64,000 bases of DNA from JAGVPT01 sp963827085 (GCA_963827085.1 CAWGZY010000001.1:474300-538299); one strand, 5' to 3'; shown: positions 43,192 through 52,718, counted from the first letter of the stretch. Notes: a model not told the origin generated them from the letters alone. Translations and numbers: made by a program.

Positions 43192-44134
43192 TTGGTGGTC
43201 TCCAGAAGTCCAATAGATATTCGAAGGTCACCCCCATTGTTATATAATTACTTGGCCAGCCAAATATGCCGATTTGATTGACAATATTTGTTCTATCCCA
43301 GATTATAATGTTCCGAAGCTCATAACCTCGTTTGCGCAATTCTTGAATAAGCGAGACGTGAATCGTGATCCGTTGGTTTTCCCACCACATATCAGGGACA
43401 TTGATAAGACAATGACCTTTCGGTTGAAGGGTTGGAAGTAGAGACTCAAAGATATCGCCGATTGCAATTGTATAATCATCAATTGACATGGTGCCAAGAT
43501 CTCGAGGGTCCTGAGAGTATTGTTCGACTTTCCCAAGCTGGCCGTTATCCCGGTCTCTACGCGATTTATTCTTTCTTTTACGATTAAGGAGATTGGCGTA
43601 GGGTGGAGAAGTCCAAATTAATTTGACGCTTTGCTCAGGCAAGTATTGGGCAACGTTTCTTGCGTCGTCTTGGATGGCAACTTGACGAGATGAACTAAAT
43701 AGTTCGGACTGCTTTATGCGATCAGCGCAAAGTGAGATGTACTTACTTTGGAGGTCGAAACCAACAGCATTTCGGTTCGTATCATTAGCGGCCACCAGCG
43801 TTGTTCCGCTGCCAACAAAAGGATCAAGGACGAGTTCACCTTGATGTGTAAAGAGTTCGATGATCTTCTTTGAGAGTGAAATTGGAAATGTAGCAGGGTG
43901 GAGTTCTTTATCTCGAATGTCCCTACGTTCGTACGTAAATCGCCAAACGCCAATCTGGGATTTTAGCCATTCTTTAGCCGGCAAGCAATTGATGTGAGTC
44001 GGTGCACAAGAACAGATTTTAGTCTGCCCGATTTCAAGTTTTGTACGGTACTCAGGTAAGCCTTCTCTGATTGCTAATACTGGAGGGGCTTTCTTATACT
44101 CTTTTGACCGCTTTGATTTCAGCGCAGTTTGCAT
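43157..44134 (-). CDS. DNA methyltransferase of the MvaI/BcnI-like system (probable m4C)
   Basis: 325 residues. S-adenosylmethionine motif LDPFVGSGTT at 103-112 and catalytic TSPPY at 175-179; SPPY is usual for N4-cytosine enzymes, and the motif order (I before IV) is that of alpha/gamma-type enzymes. It protects host DNA from the overlapping endonuclease. Whole module in one attC-bounded unit. The segment GQTKICSCAPTHINCLPAKE near 36-55 may be the start of the target-recognition part. Confidence 0.85.
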   Translation of the reverse strand: MQTALKSKRSKEYKKAPPVLAIREGLPEYRTKLEIGQTKICSCAPTHINCLPAKEWLKSQIGVWRFTYERRDIRDKELHPATFPISLSKKIIELFTHQGELVLDPFVGSGTTLVAANDTNRNAVGFDLQSKYISLCADRIKQSELFSSSRQVAIQDDARNVAQYLPEQSVKLIWTSPPYANLLNRKRKNKSRRDRDNGQLGKVEQYSQDPRDLGTMSIDDYTIAIGDIFESLLPTLQPKGHCLINVPDMWWENQRITIHVSLIQELRKRGYELRNIIIWDRTNIVNQIGIFGWPSNYITMGVTFEYLLDFWRPPNGSNNHEESAD

Positions 44135-44226
44135 TAAGGGAATTCACCTTGTAATTGTTTAAGCTAATATAAGGAAATTTCTTCGCTTAATCTAATGCCT
44201 GAGTCTGAAAACGGATAAACAACACC

Positions 44227-44378
44227 GCCTAACGAACCGGAGCTAAGCTGCGGCGGCGAAGCGCCGCAGCGACGGTAGCCAGTCCGCGCGTGGCGAGTCA
44301 TGTCCGATAGTAGCTGGTTGTTTCGCGCGTGTTAAATCATCGACGGCTGGTTCCGTCAGCTTGAGCGACTGGTTAGGC
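44227..44378 (-). repeat. attC, type I
   Basis: Cores GCCTAAC/GTTAGGC. Confidence 0.94.
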
Positions 44379-44601
44379 GGCGAAAAGCGTAATTTGATAA
44401 GAACACGTTTTCGTACTGACTCTATTATATTAGAAGCTATCTCCAAGGATGCAATACCAAGTTTTTAGTATTTGATAAAGTGACCGTATTTAGTAAGTGC
44501 GTTGTCTGAAAGAAGAGCCGTTTGTAGAAAAACCAGATGACTGCTTGTAGACCAATTCTTTTAACTCTTCCTTTTTTCTTTTGTTACAAATTGCTTTCGC
44601 C
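44379..44601 (-). other. ORF-less cassette body, family B copy 1
   Basis: Most divergent B copy: start GGCGAAAAGCGTAATTTGAT; its ATACCAAG...AGTAT hairpin is imperfect. Confidence 0.78.
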
Positions 44602-44753
44602 GCCTAACGGACCGGAGCTAAGCTGCGGCGGCGAAGCGCCGCAGCGACGGAATCCAGTCCGCGCGTGGCGAGTCATGTCCAATAGTAGCTGGTTGTTTCG
44701 CGCGTGTTAAATCATCAACGGCTGGTTCCGTCAGCTTGAGCGACTGGTTAGGC
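44602..44753 (-). repeat. attC, type I
   Basis: Cores GCCTAAC/GTTAGGC. Confidence 0.94.
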
Positions 44754-44977
44754 GGCGATAAGTGTATGTTGATAAGAACGCGCTTTCGTACTGACTCTAT
44801 TATATTAGAAACTATCTCCAAGAATGTCATACCAAGCTTTTGGTATTTTATAAAGTGACCGTATTTAGTGAATGCGTTGTCTGAAAGAAGAGTCGTTTGT
44901 AGAAAAACCGGATGACTGCTTGTAGGCTAATTCTTTTAACTCCTCCTTTTTTTCTTTTGCTACAAATTGCTTTCGCC
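44754..44977 (-). other. ORF-less cassette body, family B copy 2
   Basis: Nearly the same as copy 3 (46487). Hairpin ATACCAAGCTTTTGGTAT. Confidence 0.8.
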
Positions 44978-45129
44978 GCCTAACGGACCGGAGCTAAGCT
45001 GCGGCGGCGAAGCGCCGCAGCGACGGTAGCCAGTCCGCGCGTGGCGAGTCATGTCCAATAGTAGCTGGTTGTTTCGCGCGTGTTAAATCATCGACGGCTG
45101 GTTCCGTCAGCTTGAGCGACTGGTTAGGT
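44978..45129 (-). repeat. attC, type I
   Basis: Cores GCCTAAC/GTTAGGT. Confidence 0.94.
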
Positions 45130-45381
45130 GGCAAAGTCAGTTGGTTAACCTGCATACAGCTTCGCACTAAGAATGCTTCGTTTTTGATTTTGCTTATAAA
45201 CATAGCTCCCAACTATGATTGCCCGGAAAGCTCTCCGTACCAGATAATATCGTTTTATTGCAGTTATTGCAATTAGAAAATCCAACTGCTCATAGACTCC
45301 ATCTTTTAAAAGCCAGATTGATAGACACAACTTGAAAGATAGAAACTACTTCTCGCTTTGCGAACCTAAGTTTTCTTTGCC
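45130..45381 (-). other. ORF-less cassette body, family A copy 4
   Basis: Haplotype 2 centre (CCGTACCAGATAATATCG) with the outer parts of copy 2. 61 codons open from a TTG. Confidence 0.8.
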
Positions 45382-45533
45382 ACCTAACGGACCGGAGCTA
45401 AGCTGCGGCGGCGAAGCGCCGCAGCAACGGAATCCATTCCGCGCGTGGCGAGTCATGTCCAATAGTAACTGATTGTTTCGCGCGTGTTAAATCATCGACG
45501 GCTGGTTCCGTCAGCTTGAGCGACTGGTTAGGT
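45382..45533 (-). repeat. attC, type I
   Basis: Cores ACCTAAC/GTTAGGT; the right core contains the stop of the lipoprotein gene. Confidence 0.94.
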
Positions 45534-46313
45534 GGCACCTATGGAAACGCGGGAATGACAGTGCTCACGACGTTTGAGAGTTTGAACGTCTGGATTGTTG
45601 AATTCATATTGTTGAGTGTTTGGGTTAATTGTAGTTATCGAGCCATTTCCATAAAGCACTGAGATTGCCACGAAATAGATTTCATCACCCATCTTGATGC
45701 TGGGACAATCTTGAAGAACATAGCTTATGAAATCTTGAAACTTGAAACTATGCGAAAACGCCTGACCTTCGTATTGTTCGTACGGGTCGAAGTAATCTAG
45801 AAATGTGAAGGTCGAGTCAACATTAATCTTAGTATTTGAAACAAGAATTAGTACTCGGTGCCACGTTGAATCATCAGGAGAAAAGGTGCCACCGAACTGA
45901 ATGCGTCCAGGAATGGTTGAATCCCATGTCGCAGAGAAATCTATTATCTTGGCTGGATCTACAGGACCCAAATACTGTTTACCCATATCAAGAGTCGATC
46001 CACTGACAATTTTTATATTATAGATAATGTTGCGAACATAACCAGGTTTGGCATACATTAAATTGTAGACACCGTTAGGAATATTTATAAGTTTCCAATA
46101 CCCGTTCGAATCAGTAAGGGTAGAGTAAGAAGTGCCAGGCATGAAGATCGTCGCACCGGCGTAGGAATTTGGTAGATAGGGGGGATACATGTTGAGCCAA
46201 ACCAATTGTCCAGAGATTTGTCCGGTCAAAGGTATTACTGCAGTGGGGCCGACATCACTTTTGCAACCCAACAAGAATAAAGAAAACAAGGCGACGGTAA
46301 TTATGCTTTTCAT
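45528..46313 (-). CDS. Lipoprotein with carboxypeptidase-regulatory-like (CarbopepD_reg) domain
   Basis: 261 residues. Lipobox FLLGC at ~17. LTGQISGQLVW, SYAGATIFMPGTSYSTLTDS and NGYWKLINIPNGVYNLMYAK (~30-90) form a CarboxypepD_reg/transthyretin-like beta-sandwich, common in surface lipoproteins and TonB-linked proteins. The second half (DFSATWDST, GTFSPDDSTWHRVLILVS) may be another Ig-like domain. The TAA stop is part of the attC core. Confidence 0.75.
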   Translation of the reverse strand: MKSIITVALFSLFLLGCKSDVGPTAVIPLTGQISGQLVWLNMYPPYLPNSYAGATIFMPGTSYSTLTDSNGYWKLINIPNGVYNLMYAKPGYVRNIIYNIKIVSGSTLDMGKQYLGPVDPAKIIDFSATWDSTIPGRIQFGGTFSPDDSTWHRVLILVSNTKINVDSTFTFLDYFDPYEQYEGQAFSHSFKFQDFISYVLQDCPSIKMGDEIYFVAISVLYGNGSITTINPNTQQYEFNNPDVQTLKRREHCHSRVSIGAT

Positions 46314-46334
46314 TTCGTTGATGTTTCTTGTGCC

Positions 46335-46486
46335 ACCTAACGGACCGGAGCTAAGCTGCGGCGGCGAAGCGCCGCAGCGACAGATTCCAGTCCGCGCGAG
46401 CTAAGTCCTGTCCGATAGTAACTGGTCGTTTCGCGCGTGTTAAATCACCAACGGCTGGTTCCGTCAGCTTGAGCGACTGGTTAGGC
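46335..46486 (-). repeat. attC, type I
   Basis: Cores ACCTAAC/GTTAGGC. Centre GCGAGCTAAGTCCTGTCCGA. Confidence 0.93.
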
Positions 46487-46709
46487 GGCGATAAGTGTAT
46501 GTTGATAAGAACGCGCTTTCGTACTGACTCTATTATATTAGAAACTATCTCCAAGAATGTCATACCAAGCTTTTGGTATTTGATAAAGTGACCGTATTTA
46601 GTGAGTGCGTTGTCTGAAAGAGGAGTCGTTTGTAGAAAAACCAAATGACTGCTTGTAGGTTAATTCTTTTAACTCCTCCTTTTTTCTTTTGCCACAAATT
46701 GCTTTCGCC
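46487..46709 (-). other. ORF-less cassette body, family B copy 3
   Basis: Closest to copy 2. On the minus strand GGAGGAGTTAAAAG precedes a run reading SLQAV/NLQAV..FFYKRL; no ATG follows at a normal distance. Confidence 0.8.
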
Positions 46710-46861
46710 GCCTAACGGACCGGAGCTAAGCTGCGGCGGCGAAGCGCCGCAGCGACGGTAGCCAGTCCGCGCGTGGCGAGTCATGTCCAATAGTAGCTGG
46801 TCGTTTCGCGCGTGTTAAATCACCAACGGCTGGTTCCGTCAGCTTGAGCGACTGGTTAGGC
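46710..46861 (-). repeat. attC, type I
   Basis: Cores GCCTAAC/GTTAGGC. Confidence 0.94.
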
Positions 46862-47084
46862 GGCGATAAGTGCATGTTGATGAGAATACGCTTTCGTACT
46901 GACTGTGTTATATTAGAAACTATCTCCAAGGATGCAATACCAAGCTTTTGGTATTTGATAAAGTGACCGTATTTAGTGAGTGCGTTGTTTGAAAGAGGAG
47001 TCGTTTGTAGAAAAACCGGATGACTGCTTGTAGGTTAGTTCTTTTAACTCCTCCTTTTTTTCTTTGTTACAAATTGCTTTCGCC
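46862..47084 (-). other. ORF-less cassette body, family B copy 4
   Basis: Start GGCGATAAGTGCATGTTGAT, closest to copies 5 and 6. Confidence 0.8.
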
Positions 47085-47236
47085 GCCTAACGGACCGGAG
47101 CTAAGCTGCGGCGGCGAAGCGCCGCAGCGACGGTAGCCAGTCCGCGCGTGGCGAGTCATGTCCAATAGTAACTGGTTGTTTCGCGCGTGTTAAATCATCG
47201 ACAGCTGGTTCCGTCAGCTTGAGCGACTGGTTAGGT
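47085..47236 (-). repeat. attC, type I
   Basis: Cores GCCTAAC/GTTAGGT. Confidence 0.94.
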
Positions 47237-47491
47237 GGCAAAGTCAGTTGGTTAACCTGCATACAGCTTCGCACTAAGAATGCTTCGTTTTTGATTTTGC
47301 TTATAAACATAGCTCCCAGCTATGATTGCCTGGTAAGTTTCCCGTACGAGATGATACCACTTTCTTGTAGCTATTGCAATTAGAAAATCTGACTGCTTAT
47401 AGATTCGTATCTTTGGAAACTTGAATCAAAACAACAAAACTTGAATTACTGAAACTGTTTCTTTCTTAGATAATCTAAGCTTTTCTTTGCC
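47237..47491 (-). other. ORF-less cassette body, family A copy 5
   Basis: Haplotype 1. Hairpin improved to CATAGCTCCCAGCTATG. Carries a CTTAGATAATCTAAG palindrome near its high end. Confidence 0.8.
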
Positions 47492-47644
47492 ACCTAACGG
47501 ACCGGAGCTAAGCTGCGGCGGCGAAGCGCCGCAGCGACGGTAGCCAGTCCGCGCGAGCTAAGTCATATCCAACAAGTAACTGTTTGTTTCGCGCGTGTTA
47601 AATCACCAACGGCTGGTTCCGTCAGCTTGAGCGACTGGTTAGGC
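47492..47644 (-). repeat. attC, type I
   Basis: Cores ACCTAAC/GTTAGGC. Centre GCGAGCTAAGTCATATCCAA. Confidence 0.93.
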
Positions 47645-47746
47645 AACCGCGATGTTTTAATGAATGATTTCGAGCCGGAACCTCAATGTGGTATCGTTGG
47701 CCCAGCTTATTAAATCTGTTTTGTATATCCAATCGTATTTGTTGCC

Positions 47747-48115
47747 TCAATGCGATGTTATCGCGTAATTGTTTTGATCAATGCTTGTAAGTATTGGAGC
47801 CTGGGCGAGGAATGACTTCGGCCTGACTGTGATTGATTTTGCTGTGAACTTGACATCTGAGTTTCTCGTTACGGTTATTTCGTCGATATATTCCATTGCT
47901 CCTTCATCTGCTAAAATGCTTCCTAGAGAATTGAAGATGACAGATGGTCTGATCTCAGTTCCCAACTTCTTCAGAAATGCTGGATCCTCGATTTGTTTTT
48001 GTATGCGGCTATCTATGTAGGCCTGCAATGCAATGAATGAGATGAAGAGTCCAACGATTGTAGCAATTGTAACTAATGTTGATTTTGTAGTAATGATTGG
48101 CTGTTTGTCAGTCAT
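47747..48115 (-). CDS. Small single-span membrane protein
   Basis: 122 residues. One membrane helix near 15-32 (VTIATIVGLFISFIALQAYI), then a short helix (QKQIEDPAFLKKLGTEIRPS) and a soluble tail with IFNSLGSILADEGAMEYIDE and ITVTRNSDVKFTAKSITVRP. No family recognised; topology suggests the tail is extracytoplasmic. AAAGGAAA precedes the ATG. The 102 bases between its stop and the attC show nothing. Confidence 0.6.
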   Translation of the reverse strand: MTDKQPIITTKSTLVTIATIVGLFISFIALQAYIDSRIQKQIEDPAFLKKLGTEIRPSVIFNSLGSILADEGAMEYIDEITVTRNSDVKFTAKSITVRPKSFLAQAPILTSIDQNNYAITSH

Positions 48116-48135
48116 GGTATTTCCTTTGTTCGGCT

Positions 48136-48288
48136 GCCTAACGGACCGGAGCTAAGCTGCGGCAACGAAGTGCCGCAGCGACGGACTCCAGTCCGCGCGA
48201 GCTAAGTCATGTCCAACAAGTAGCTGGTTGTTTCGCGCGTGCAAAATCGTCGACGGCTGGTTCCGTCAGCTTGAGCGACTGGTTAGGC
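48136..48288 (-). repeat. attC, type I
   Basis: Cores GCCTAAC/GTTAGGC. Hairpin variant GCGGCAACGAAGTGCCGC. Confidence 0.92.
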
Positions 48289-48326
48289 GGGCACAATTGT
48301 TTTAATTACGTGAACTTAATTTCCGA

Positions 48327-49400
48327 CTACTCTCTCTTGCCTATAATAGCAACTGCATTCTGTCCGCTTAAACCAACTGTGACCATTAGATCTCCGTTTA
48401 CTGCCAATCTACCAACAGCACCATCGGTAGACGGAATAACGTCTTTGTAATGGTGCCAGGTGCTCCCGTTGTAATGAACTATCTCGAAAAAACTCCCGGC
48501 AACAAACACATTGTTGAGACCGCTTCCTCGAACACCACCCGATGCATAGCTTGTTACGACACCTGATGGATAGACACTCCAGCTAGGAGCATTGAGCGAA
48601 GATTTTTGACCAACGCCGGAGCCGACAACATAATATTCCGTTTCAGGAACGAACCAGATGCCCGTGGCAAAAGGTAACAATCCATCTGTGCTAAGTTGGG
48701 AGACGGAATTGTCAGGATGGATTTGCAGGATCATATTGGCGGTGGAATCGGGATTTGAGGCTATGGCAAGAATTTCCCATTGGCCGGCAGAGTTTTGAGC
48801 GCCCCAGATGTCGTTGATTGGTAATGTAGTCCCGCTTTCGATTTTCGTCCAGATGCTGCCGTTGTAGTGAGCAATTGAACCTCCATTGCCGACTACATAT
48901 AAGTTAGAACTGTTGACTCCCCATACCTTGTTGACTAGATTCTGACCCCAAAGCGAGAGTGGGAGATCGACTTCATTGAATTGCACCCCATCCCAATGTT
49001 GTACACCGTTACCAGCAAGCCAAATATCATTTGGGCCAAAGGCATAAATACATTCGATAGGATGATAATAAGGCTGGCCTTGATAGTTATATGCTACCTT
49101 CTGAATTTTCCAAGAATTTCCATTCCATACCGCGAGGTTGTAAGGAAAAGGATCATACTGTCCAGTTGAATCCGCGAGGTAAATTGCTCCCACTGCATAT
49201 ACAAGTGTGTCGTTGATAATCGCCACATCGTTTAATATACTGCCTCCACCACCGCCAAAAGAAAATATCTGCCATGAATAATTATGGCTCGTGGTATCCG
49301 ATCGGTTTGGCGAAGGGGACGGTGGAGCCACAGGATTCTTTGTGCAGTCGATGGCAGAGACTATCAGCATTAGATTAATTGCGAAGAAAGCAGGCTTCAT
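48327..49400 (-). CDS. Beta-propeller lipoprotein, paralogue 1
   Basis: 357 residues. Relaxed lipobox SAIDC near 19, then TKNPVAPPSPSP and DTTSHNYSWQIFSF. Repeated motifs LAVWNGNSWKIQKV, GVQHWDGVQFNEVD, SIAHYNGSIWTKIESGTTLP and EIVHYNGSTWHHYKD mark blades of a WD40/BNR-like propeller. Three relatives follow at 53276, 55530 and 58092. Likely outer-membrane attached; ligand unknown. Confidence 0.75.
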   Translation of the reverse strand: MKPAFFAINLMLIVSAIDCTKNPVAPPSPSPNRSDTTSHNYSWQIFSFGGGGGSILNDVAIINDTLVYAVGAIYLADSTGQYDPFPYNLAVWNGNSWKIQKVAYNYQGQPYYHPIECIYAFGPNDIWLAGNGVQHWDGVQFNEVDLPLSLWGQNLVNKVWGVNSSNLYVVGNGGSIAHYNGSIWTKIESGTTLPINDIWGAQNSAGQWEILAIASNPDSTANMILQIHPDNSVSQLSTDGLLPFATGIWFVPETEYYVVGSGVGQKSSLNAPSWSVYPSGVVTSYASGGVRGSGLNNVFVAGSFFEIVHYNGSTWHHYKDVIPSTDGAVGRLAVNGDLMVTVGLSGQNAVAIIGKRE

Positions 49401-49465
49401 AGAGTTCGGTTTTGCTTTTTAGCATGGTGTGCATCAGATTGAGATTTGCTGTTGATGGAGCGCCC

Positions 49466-49616
49466 GCCTAACGGACCGCGGCTAAGCTGCGGCGACGTGC
49501 AGCCAAATCAATGGTAGACTATACGCGCGGCAGACATTGCCATTTCCCTAAAAATTTTTTTCTCGCGCGGCGACAAGCTGACGGCTTTTTCCGTCAGCTT
49601 GAGCCGCTGGTTAGGC
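49466..49616 (-). repeat. attC, type II
   Basis: Cores GCCTAAC/GTTAGGC; GGACCGCGGC and GAGCCGCTGG are compensating changes in the two arms. Confidence 0.9.
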
Positions 49617-49630
49617 GGCCGACAAAAAAG

Positions 49631-50098
49631 TTACGGTTCACTATAAACAAAAATGGAATATCGCCATTCCACATCTTGAGCATGAAAGTACTCGTGATAG
49701 ATTGCTTTTACGTTTGGTATTTCAATGCCTGGCATAGCAATTTCAATTGATCGTGCTTTAGTTTCAAGCCAGCTTGTCCAGTCTTTTTTGAATAGATACA
49801 ACGATGGCGGAGAATCGTCGAACTGACCTCGAAACTCCTCGAGAGTGTGCGGTACTATTATAATCGGATTCGTTGATGAACGAAGAGAAAATCCCAGAGC
49901 AACCACAAATGGTAACTTTTTGTTATCTCGGAATCTAATTGCTACGGCGATTGATTGGATGCCTCCAGTGATCCAAGTGTCAGGGCTGGAAAAAGATGGA
50001 TTAATCTCATCGACGTGAAGATCATTGTCTTCTTGCCAACTCCCGTTTTGGATTATTGTCTCCATCCATTCGCCGATTATTTTCTGTTGGTCTATCAT
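49631..50098 (-). CDS. Unknown cytoplasmic protein
   Basis: 155 residues from the ATG at 50098; earlier codons are attC read-through. Acidic and soluble, no signal peptide. IGEWMETIIQNGSWQEDNDL, GGIQSIAVAIRFRDNKKLPF and HTLEEFRGQFDDSPPSLYLF are the clearest blocks, ending VEWRYSIFVYSEP. No family recognised. The gene lies between a type I and a type II attC. Confidence 0.6.
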   Translation of the reverse strand: MIDQQKIIGEWMETIIQNGSWQEDNDLHVDEINPSFSSPDTWITGGIQSIAVAIRFRDNKKLPFVVALGFSLRSSTNPIIIVPHTLEEFRGQFDDSPPSLYLFKKDWTSWLETKARSIEIAMPGIEIPNVKAIYHEYFHAQDVEWRYSIFVYSEP

Positions 50099-50116
50099 AG
50101 TACTTTCGATGAGGCC

Positions 50117-50268
50117 GCCTAACGGACCGGAGCTAAGCTGCGGCGGCGAAGTGCCGCAGCGATGGAATCCAGTCCGCGCGTGGCGAGTCATGTCCAATAG
50201 TAGCTGGTTGTTTCGCGCGCATTGAATCACCGACGGCTACTTCCGTCAGCTTGAGCGACTGGTTAGGC
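50117..50268 (-). repeat. attC, type I
   Basis: Cores GCCTAAC/GTTAGGC. Confidence 0.93.
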
Positions 50269-50321
50269 AGCGGCCCAGCTTTTTAAAAGAATCCAATGCG
50301 AAGATGTCGTTTGCGTGTCTT

Positions 50322-50642
50322 TCACTTTCCACAAAATATTTGAGGGACGTTGTCAAATGTTATGCTCCGAATTGTTTGGAGTGGAATTGCCTGCGTAGAG
50401 TTCTGAGGCGATTCGAGCAGGACGTAATCTTGTCCAACTTCCTTGAGCAAAACAGGATCAGTGGACTCCCCACCGTGAAAGGCGACCCTAATGTTTTTGT
50501 TCACATAAGGTCGGAGGAGTTCCAGAAAAATTCGATGAGAGTCTTGTGCTTTGGTTTCTCGCGTTGAATATAGGAAGAGTCCGCCGATAAATGTCAAAAT
50601 GAGAAGCGGAGATAATATTTTCAAAGCAAATGATCGTTGCAT
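50322..50642 (-). CDS. Small secreted or anchored protein
   Basis: 106 residues from the ATG at 50642 (AGGAGATTTGACC upstream). Hydrophobic segment KILSPLLILTFIGGLFLYST (~8-27), then a short Sm-like beta pattern: PYVNKNIRVAFHGG, LLKEVGQDYVLLESPQNSTQ, AIPLQTIRSITF. This resembles the small domains that report on a fixed set of strands in YlxP/LSm-like proteins, but no family is certain. Confidence 0.6.
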   Translation of the reverse strand: MQRSFALKILSPLLILTFIGGLFLYSTRETKAQDSHRIFLELLRPYVNKNIRVAFHGGESTDPVLLKEVGQDYVLLESPQNSTQAIPLQTIRSITFDNVPQIFCGK

Positions 50643-50713
50643 GGTCAAATCTCCTAAAGTCCATTGTGATTGTTTTATTTGGAACAAAATGCATAACGAC
50701 ATTTTTTGCCGCT

Positions 50714-50866
50714 GCCTAACGGACCGGAGCTAAGCTGCGGCGGCGAAGCGCCGCAGCGACGGAATCCAGTCCGCGCGTGGCGAGTCATGTCCAACAAGTA
50801 ACTGTTTGTTTCGCGCGTGTTAAATCATTGACGGCTGGTTCCGTCAGCTTGAGCGACTGGTTAGGG
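50714..50866 (-). repeat. attC, type I
   Basis: Cores GCCTAAC/GTTAGGG. Confidence 0.93.
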
Positions 50867-50894
50867 TGCACACGCTAAAATAATAAATAAGTTT

Positions 50895-51623
50895 TCATTT
50901 CCACCAATCTGCTTTTCGTCTTTCTGACTCTTTGTTATAATCTTCCCAACCGTTTCTTACGTATTTACTATCAACGTTGAACTCACCTGCGCCAGAATCC
51001 AATTCTCTGCTATCTGGAATTCGGAAATCGCCCCAATTGCATTTCTTTATCAAATTAGAATCATAACTTTGCCATATCCCTTCGAACTGATTATTCTCAA
51101 AACCATCAGCTACCAACATTAAGGCGTCATACTGGATTTGATCATGCTTATCAATAAAAAAATTAATAGAGAAACTACCAATTAATTTACCACTATGTTT
51201 TTGTTTTCTGTTTTCATATAAATTGTATTTTCCTTTTACAAATCCTTGAGTGTATCCTGGAACATCTGATTCTTCAAACAGTTGTGCTTCGTTAATCACC
51301 AATGATCCTTGAAAAGAGCAAATAATATTTCTAGTCTTCGTTTTGCCATGAACAAAATATCGATGTTTATTATCTCGATCTTTGATGACAGAACTAAAAT
51401 GAATGAAGAATCGATAATAATTGTCGCCGATATATCCTATTGGTTCAGGGCGTTTAATTTTTCTAGGCCCGGTGTCAGCAATGATACTATCGCAAGTCAG
51501 AATATGGCTCAAATCGTATTTTTGAACTCCATTAAAGAAGTCTTTTGTCTTGGCATCATTTGAACTAAATGAACAAAGCAGAATATATAACAACACTGAA
51601 GGCATTGTATTTATCAACGGCAT
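50895..51623 (-). CDS. Secreted protein of unknown family
   Basis: 242 residues. N-terminal hydrophobic stretch VLLYILLCSFSSNDAKT may be a lipoprotein signal (LLCS). Body: GYIGDNYYRFFIHFSSVIKD, HRYFVHGKTKTRNIICSFQG, VKGKYNLYENRKQKHSGKLI and GSFSINFFID, a beta-rich domain with a very charged end (EDYNKESERRKADWWK). Low G+C compared with neighbours. Confidence 0.55.
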   Translation of the reverse strand: MPLINTMPSVLLYILLCSFSSNDAKTKDFFNGVQKYDLSHILTCDSIIADTGPRKIKRPEPIGYIGDNYYRFFIHFSSVIKDRDNKHRYFVHGKTKTRNIICSFQGSLVINEAQLFEESDVPGYTQGFVKGKYNLYENRKQKHSGKLIGSFSINFFIDKHDQIQYDALMLVADGFENNQFEGIWQSYDSNLIKKCNWGDFRIPDSRELDSGAGEFNVDSKYVRNGWEDYNKESERRKADWWK

Positions 51624-51665
51624 CTTTATTCCGCTTTTCTAAGAATGAGAATGTTTGTTTGTGCA

Positions 51666-51817
51666 CCCTAACGAACCGGAGCTAAGCTGCGGCGGCGAAC
51701 AGCCGCCGCAACGAAATCCAGTCCGCGCGTGGTATGTCCAGTCCGATAGTAACTGGTTGTTTCGCGCGTGCAAAATCGTCGACGGCTACTTCCGTCAGCT
51801 TGAGCGACTGGTTAGAA
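51666..51817 (-). repeat. attC, type I, altered hairpin
   Basis: Cores CCCTAAC/GTTAGAA. Hairpin GCGGCGGCGAACAGCCGCCGC. Confidence 0.91.
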
Positions 51818-51926
51818 CGCACGCGCTAGAAATGCTAAATCGGCGAGCACTAAGATAATTGTAAGAACATCTCTTGGAATCACAGAGCATTTATCTGATT
51901 ATAGTAATCCGCAGATAAAAGTGGCT

Positions 51927-52649
51927 CTAATCATCCAACCTATTCTTCTTGTTGACGTTGGGATTAACGTCCTCATTGAATTCTCTGAATTTTGGCGGCT
52001 TGATAGTTGTATCAGGCTTCTGTTCTTTAGATTTGTCCGGAGTCTTCTCTGGCTGTTTATCTTTTTTCCCCTTAGAAGAATCTTCTGTTGTCATAATGAT
52101 TGCCTTTAAATTAGTTGTTTTATATGAATTTTGTTGAGAAAAGGATCTGAAAACCACAGATGATATGAAAATAGAGAGAAGAATGATGCAGGATAACATT
52201 AATCTGTAACTTTTGGTTAGTCTTGCAGTTTTATCGAGCAACACAGCTTCATTCTTTGCTACGGCTTCAGAAATACCTTGAGTCATTGCATAGATTGCAT
52301 TGAGATGAGTTTGTTCTGAGTAAAGCTTGATAACCTCATCGTTCATTGGTATATGGGTTAGTCGCCGTGTGTCGAGAATTCTAAACAACACAAAAATAGT
52401 ATAGATGATCAAGGCAAAGAATATCAAAAAAACAATCAAGGGAAACGTGTCTATCCAATCTCTTGGTGGAATGAGCTCTTCGAGAACAAATTTTCCACCT
52501 AGACCATAGGCAACAAGTAACAATCCTAAGACGGAAATATATCGGGACGCTTTCTCTTCCACTTGTCGAAGTGACTGAAGTCTTTCATCAAGAACCTGCT
52601 TCGACAGATCGTAAAGTTCTATATATTTGTCAATTTCATTTTTACCCAT
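51927..52649 (-). CDS. Membrane protein with coiled-coil start and basic tail
   Basis: 240 residues. An N-terminal amphipathic helix (IELYDLSKQVLDERLQSLRQ) leads into EEKASRYISVLGLLLVAYGL, a second hydrophobic segment (~67-90) and a third (~150-168). The C-terminal ~60 residues are low-complexity and charged (KGKKDKQPEKTPDKSKEQKP). The layout resembles SLATT/Pycsar-type small membrane effectors that sit beside sensor genes in defence islands, but no sensor is in this cassette, so this is a weak analogy. Confidence 0.5.
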   Translation of the reverse strand: MGKNEIDKYIELYDLSKQVLDERLQSLRQVEEKASRYISVLGLLLVAYGLGGKFVLEELIPPRDWIDTFPLIVFLIFFALIIYTIFVLFRILDTRRLTHIPMNDEVIKLYSEQTHLNAIYAMTQGISEAVAKNEAVLLDKTARLTKSYRLMLSCIILLSIFISSVVFRSFSQQNSYKTTNLKAIIMTTEDSSKGKKDKQPEKTPDKSKEQKPDTTIKPPKFREFNEDVNPNVNKKNRLDD

Positions 52650-52718
52650 TTGAACTCAATCTTTTTGTGGTGAAATGTCAATCTAACCTGAGCGTCTCCA
52701 ATATGAATATTTCGTGCG

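Noticed and set aside
44243..44446. Many ~66-75 codon frames ending in LRRFAAAA as real small proteins
   Set aside because: They are translations of the attC itself with a short run of cassette body; no ribosome sites.
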